DNA of 14,386 nt from an uncultured Lachnospiraceae bacterium. Its GTDB lineage: Bacteria; Bacillota; Clostridia; Lachnospirales; Lachnospiraceae. The stretch is taken from contig CAJUPT010000071.1 of assembly GCA_910588405.1 (NCBI GenBank), forward strand, positions 1 to 14,386, read 5' to 3'. Under the pieces are notes generated by a model, which was not told the origin of the DNA, did no database searches, and was given only the letters and a program-made list of their open reading frames with translations. This document shows, piece by piece, positions 12,919 to 14,386 of the stretch. The stretch's first letter is position 1. Each line of letters begins with the position of its first letter. The position numbers were made by a program, and so were the translations under genes.

Positions 12919-14301
12919 CTATACTTTAGCCAGGATCGGATCAAGAAGTTGTCTTACTTCTAAAGTGCATTCCGCATAGAGCTGTAAAAATTCAAGAAAG
13001 GGAAAGATGCCAAAATACTGCCCAACATATATGAGGACTGCTTTGGGCCTGGTCTCTTTGTAGTTCTTCACTACAACCGGCAGGGATTTCCCTGCATAGG
13101 CCTTTCCTTCATCCATATTTTTGTATACCTGGAAATATAGGTAGCCTACCAATGTCATTACGATATGGTAAGTGATATAGTTGTATTTCGTGCTTTTGAA
13201 ATCTTCTAGTTTCCGGAAATCCTTCATCTGGCGGAAATCTTCTTCGATTTCCGGGCGTAGTTCATAGGTGTTTATGATCTGTCGGGCAGTCCTGTCGGTA
13301 TCTGTTGTCATAAATACGAAAAACTTTCCTGTCTTTTTATCATGTACCACGCAGGCGTTGACCGGGACATCTCTTTCCGGTTCATCGCTTTCCCATAATG
13401 GGCCAGGGCCTGTCACCAGCTGGATCTCCTGGTCTTTTCTTTTCTGGTTGGGGTGCCTCTGCCATTTTCCTCTGGCAACAGCCAGTGTTACCGCGTCCTG
13501 GTAGATGATCATGTTTTCCTTCGCGGGAAGATAAGTGTCTACTTTACGGACAGTCTTTAAATAATTCGTCATTTCCCGTGACAGAAAACCTCTGTCATTG
13601 ATCAGTATGTCATTTTCATGGAAACAGGAGGTATTCCGCAGCATTTCCCGGCAGTGCTCCATATCATGGGTCTTAAGCGTGCCGAACACAACTTCCTCCG
13701 CGATCCCGGAATCATCCGGGACACCTCTTAAAACACCAAGCTTATATCCGCGCAGCGTTTCCCCGTCTATCTTTACAACAGAAGAATTCTCATAGTTTTC
13801 ATTATCCGGGTTGACAAGGATCTTTGTGCAGTCCAGGATGTGGATGCAGGGCTGCGCGTCCAGTTTTTTCAATAGATGCCGCTGAACATAGCTGTTGTAA
13901 AAGGAGAGGCATTCATCACTGCTGTATTTGGCAAGGAGTTTGCGCATCACGCTTTCCGAAAAAAGCCCCTCGTTAACGTCCCGATCATAATCCCAGACAT
14001 TCCATCCAAGTTCAGCAAGGAGTTCCGCCTCAGTCACCGCGAAAGGGACATCCGTAAGGCTGGTTTTACATTTGAGTTTGGCCGCAACGGCAAGGCAGAT
14101 GAGGATGCCGAAAGGAATATGCTTGTTATCGCTGCGTTTGTCAGGCAGGGCAGCGGGTAGAAGCTCAGTGAGTCCGTGTTTTTTCATAGTAAGGAGAATG
14201 TCATCAATCAGGTTAGGGAAAGACATTTCCGCCGCATCAATATTTCCTGTGCGTATCGCTTCGTAAACTTTATCTTTATTTTTCTGACATATCCGGATCA
14301 T
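12919..14301 (-). CDS. IS4-family transposase (DDE, YREK signature)
   Basis: This 460-residue transposase has the RNase H-like catalytic triad of IS4 elements: first Asp in HILDCTKI (D157), second Asp in LINDRGFLS (D236), and the Glu in the signature Y-x2-R-x3-E-x6-K (Y346, R349, E353, K360; sequence YELRPEIEEDFRQMK). It cuts and joins the element's ends. An insertion domain rich in beta structure lies between the second Asp and the Glu, as usual in IS4. I start at 14301 (MIRICQKNKDKV), which has AGAGG six bases upstream. An in-frame ATG at 14340 has no ribosome site and would lie before the predicted transcription start. The frame is intact, so the element is probably active or recently so. 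Confidence 0.9.
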   Translation of the reverse strand: MIRICQKNKDKVYEAIRTGNIDAAEMSFPNLIDDILLTMKKHGLTELLPAALPDKRSDNKHIPFGILICLAVAAKLKCKTSLTDVPFAVTEAELLAELGWNVWDYDRDVNEGLFSESVMRKLLAKYSSDECLSFYNSYVQRHLLKKLDAQPCIHILDCTKILVNPDNENYENSSVVKIDGETLRGYKLGVLRGVPDDSGIAEEVVFGTLKTHDMEHCREMLRNTSCFHENDILINDRGFLSREMTNYLKTVRKVDTYLPAKENMIIYQDAVTLAVARGKWQRHPNQKRKDQEIQLVTGPGPLWESDEPERDVPVNACVVHDKKTGKFFVFMTTDTDRTARQIINTYELRPEIEEDFRQMKDFRKLEDFKSTKYNYITYHIVMTLVGYLYFQVYKNMDEGKAYAGKSLPVVVKNYKETRPKAVLIYVGQYFGIFPFLEFLQLYAECTLEVRQLLDPILAKV

Positions 14302-14342
14302 AGATAACCTCTGCTTTGGTATATGGTAGGAATCCCCCATTT

Positions 14343-14372
14343 ATTATAGCAGATTTTTTTAATCTTGGTCAA
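14343..14372 (-). promoter_or_regulatory. Transposase promoter at the right inverted repeat
   Basis: On the minus strand TTGACC (14372-14367) and a consensus TATAAT (14348-14343) are 18 bases apart. The -35 starts within the right inverted repeat, so transposase binding would block it. The start site near 14336 supports the ATG at 14301. Confidence 0.6.
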
Positions 14373-14386
14373 AAGACTTATTGAAG

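Larger units (their letters stand above)
7693..14386. mobile_element. sigK-intervening (skin) element, one end and at least 6.7 kb of interior
   Basis: The left end is defined by the broken sigK frame at 7693-7697 with a large serine recombinase next to it. Inside are a phage-type repressor and operator region, two small early-type genes, a toxin-antitoxin pair, a lipoprotein and an IS4-family insertion sequence. The missing 5' half of sigK is not found up to 14386, so the other end must lie beyond the window if the element is complete. Known skin elements in Bacillus and Clostridioides difficile are degenerate prophages that leave the mother-cell chromosome so that sigK is rebuilt. I see no phage structural genes here, so it may be a small or unusual skin element, or only one part is visible. 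Confidence 0.72.
12882..14386 (-). mobile_element. Complete IS4-family (YREK) insertion sequence, about 1505 bp
   Basis: The ends are imperfect inverted repeats: CTTCAATCAGGCTTTTG (12882-12898) against the complement of 14370-14386, CTTCAATAAGTCTTTTG, 15 of 17 identical. They enclose a single transposase gene. The right repeat ends on the last base of the window, so a target duplication cannot be checked. The left flank reads TTTTTTACAT, and its last bases should recur just past 14386 if the copy is intact. Confidence 0.85.

Noticed and set aside
14302..14340. ATG at 14340 as the transposase start
   Set aside because: There is no ribosome site, and it lies upstream of the transcription start predicted from the TATAAT at 14348-14343. 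The ATG at 14301 has AGAGG at a good distance.

Overview
The window comes from a spore-forming member of the Firmicutes, most likely a Lachnospiraceae-type Clostridium. The reasons are an NADP-type glutamate dehydrogenase of the clostridial small-hexamer class, strong AGGAGG-type ribosome binding sites, a Gram-positive surface protein with a sortase-like tail, and above all part of the sporulation sigma factor gene sigK. Almost all genes are on the minus strand.

Layout. Positions 1-403 hold a promoter followed by a cluster of hairpins. A two-repeat DUF1599/Nmad1 protein (404-1000, +) and its terminator follow. Next come gdhA (1219-2553, -) with its own promoter, a large STAND/LuxR-type regulator (2831-5200, -), and a secreted, probably wall-anchored protein (5459-6976, -) that carries a perfect 75-bp tandem duplication. 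A 37-bp palindromic repeat occurs at 342-378 and, degenerated, at 5371-5407.

The centre of interest is 7332-14386. Positions 7332-7697 encode only the C-terminal half of sigma-K (regions 3 and 4). The reading frame breaks at an AATGA core, at the codons (Asn-Glu-Ile-Leu) where the skin element of Bacillus subtilis interrupts sigK. A 565-aa large serine recombinase (7693-9390, -) abuts the break, and its stop codon is made from the AATGA core. I read this as one end of a sigK-intervening (skin) element. The N-terminal half of sigK is not in the window, so the element should run from about 7693 past 14386 (more than 6.7 kb).

Inside the putative element is a phage-like divergent control region: a repressor of the Xre/cI type (9611-9958, -) faces two small plus-strand genes (10087-10260 and 10311-10670), with three copies of an operator-like motif between them. 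After a terminator come a RelB/DinJ-PIN toxin-antitoxin pair (11480 to 10771, -), a leucine-rich-repeat lipoprotein (12735 to 11611, -) and a complete IS4-family (YREK) insertion sequence (12882-14386) whose right inverted repeat ends on the last base of the window. Most of 9400-12880 is visibly more AT-rich than the gdhA-regulator-surface protein part, as expected for acquired DNA.

How the parts fit (inference): the repressor keeps the element quiet in growing cells, the toxin-antitoxin pair resists its loss, and the recombinase excises it in the mother cell during sporulation, rejoining sigK. All functional calls rest on reading motifs and gene order; no database search was run.
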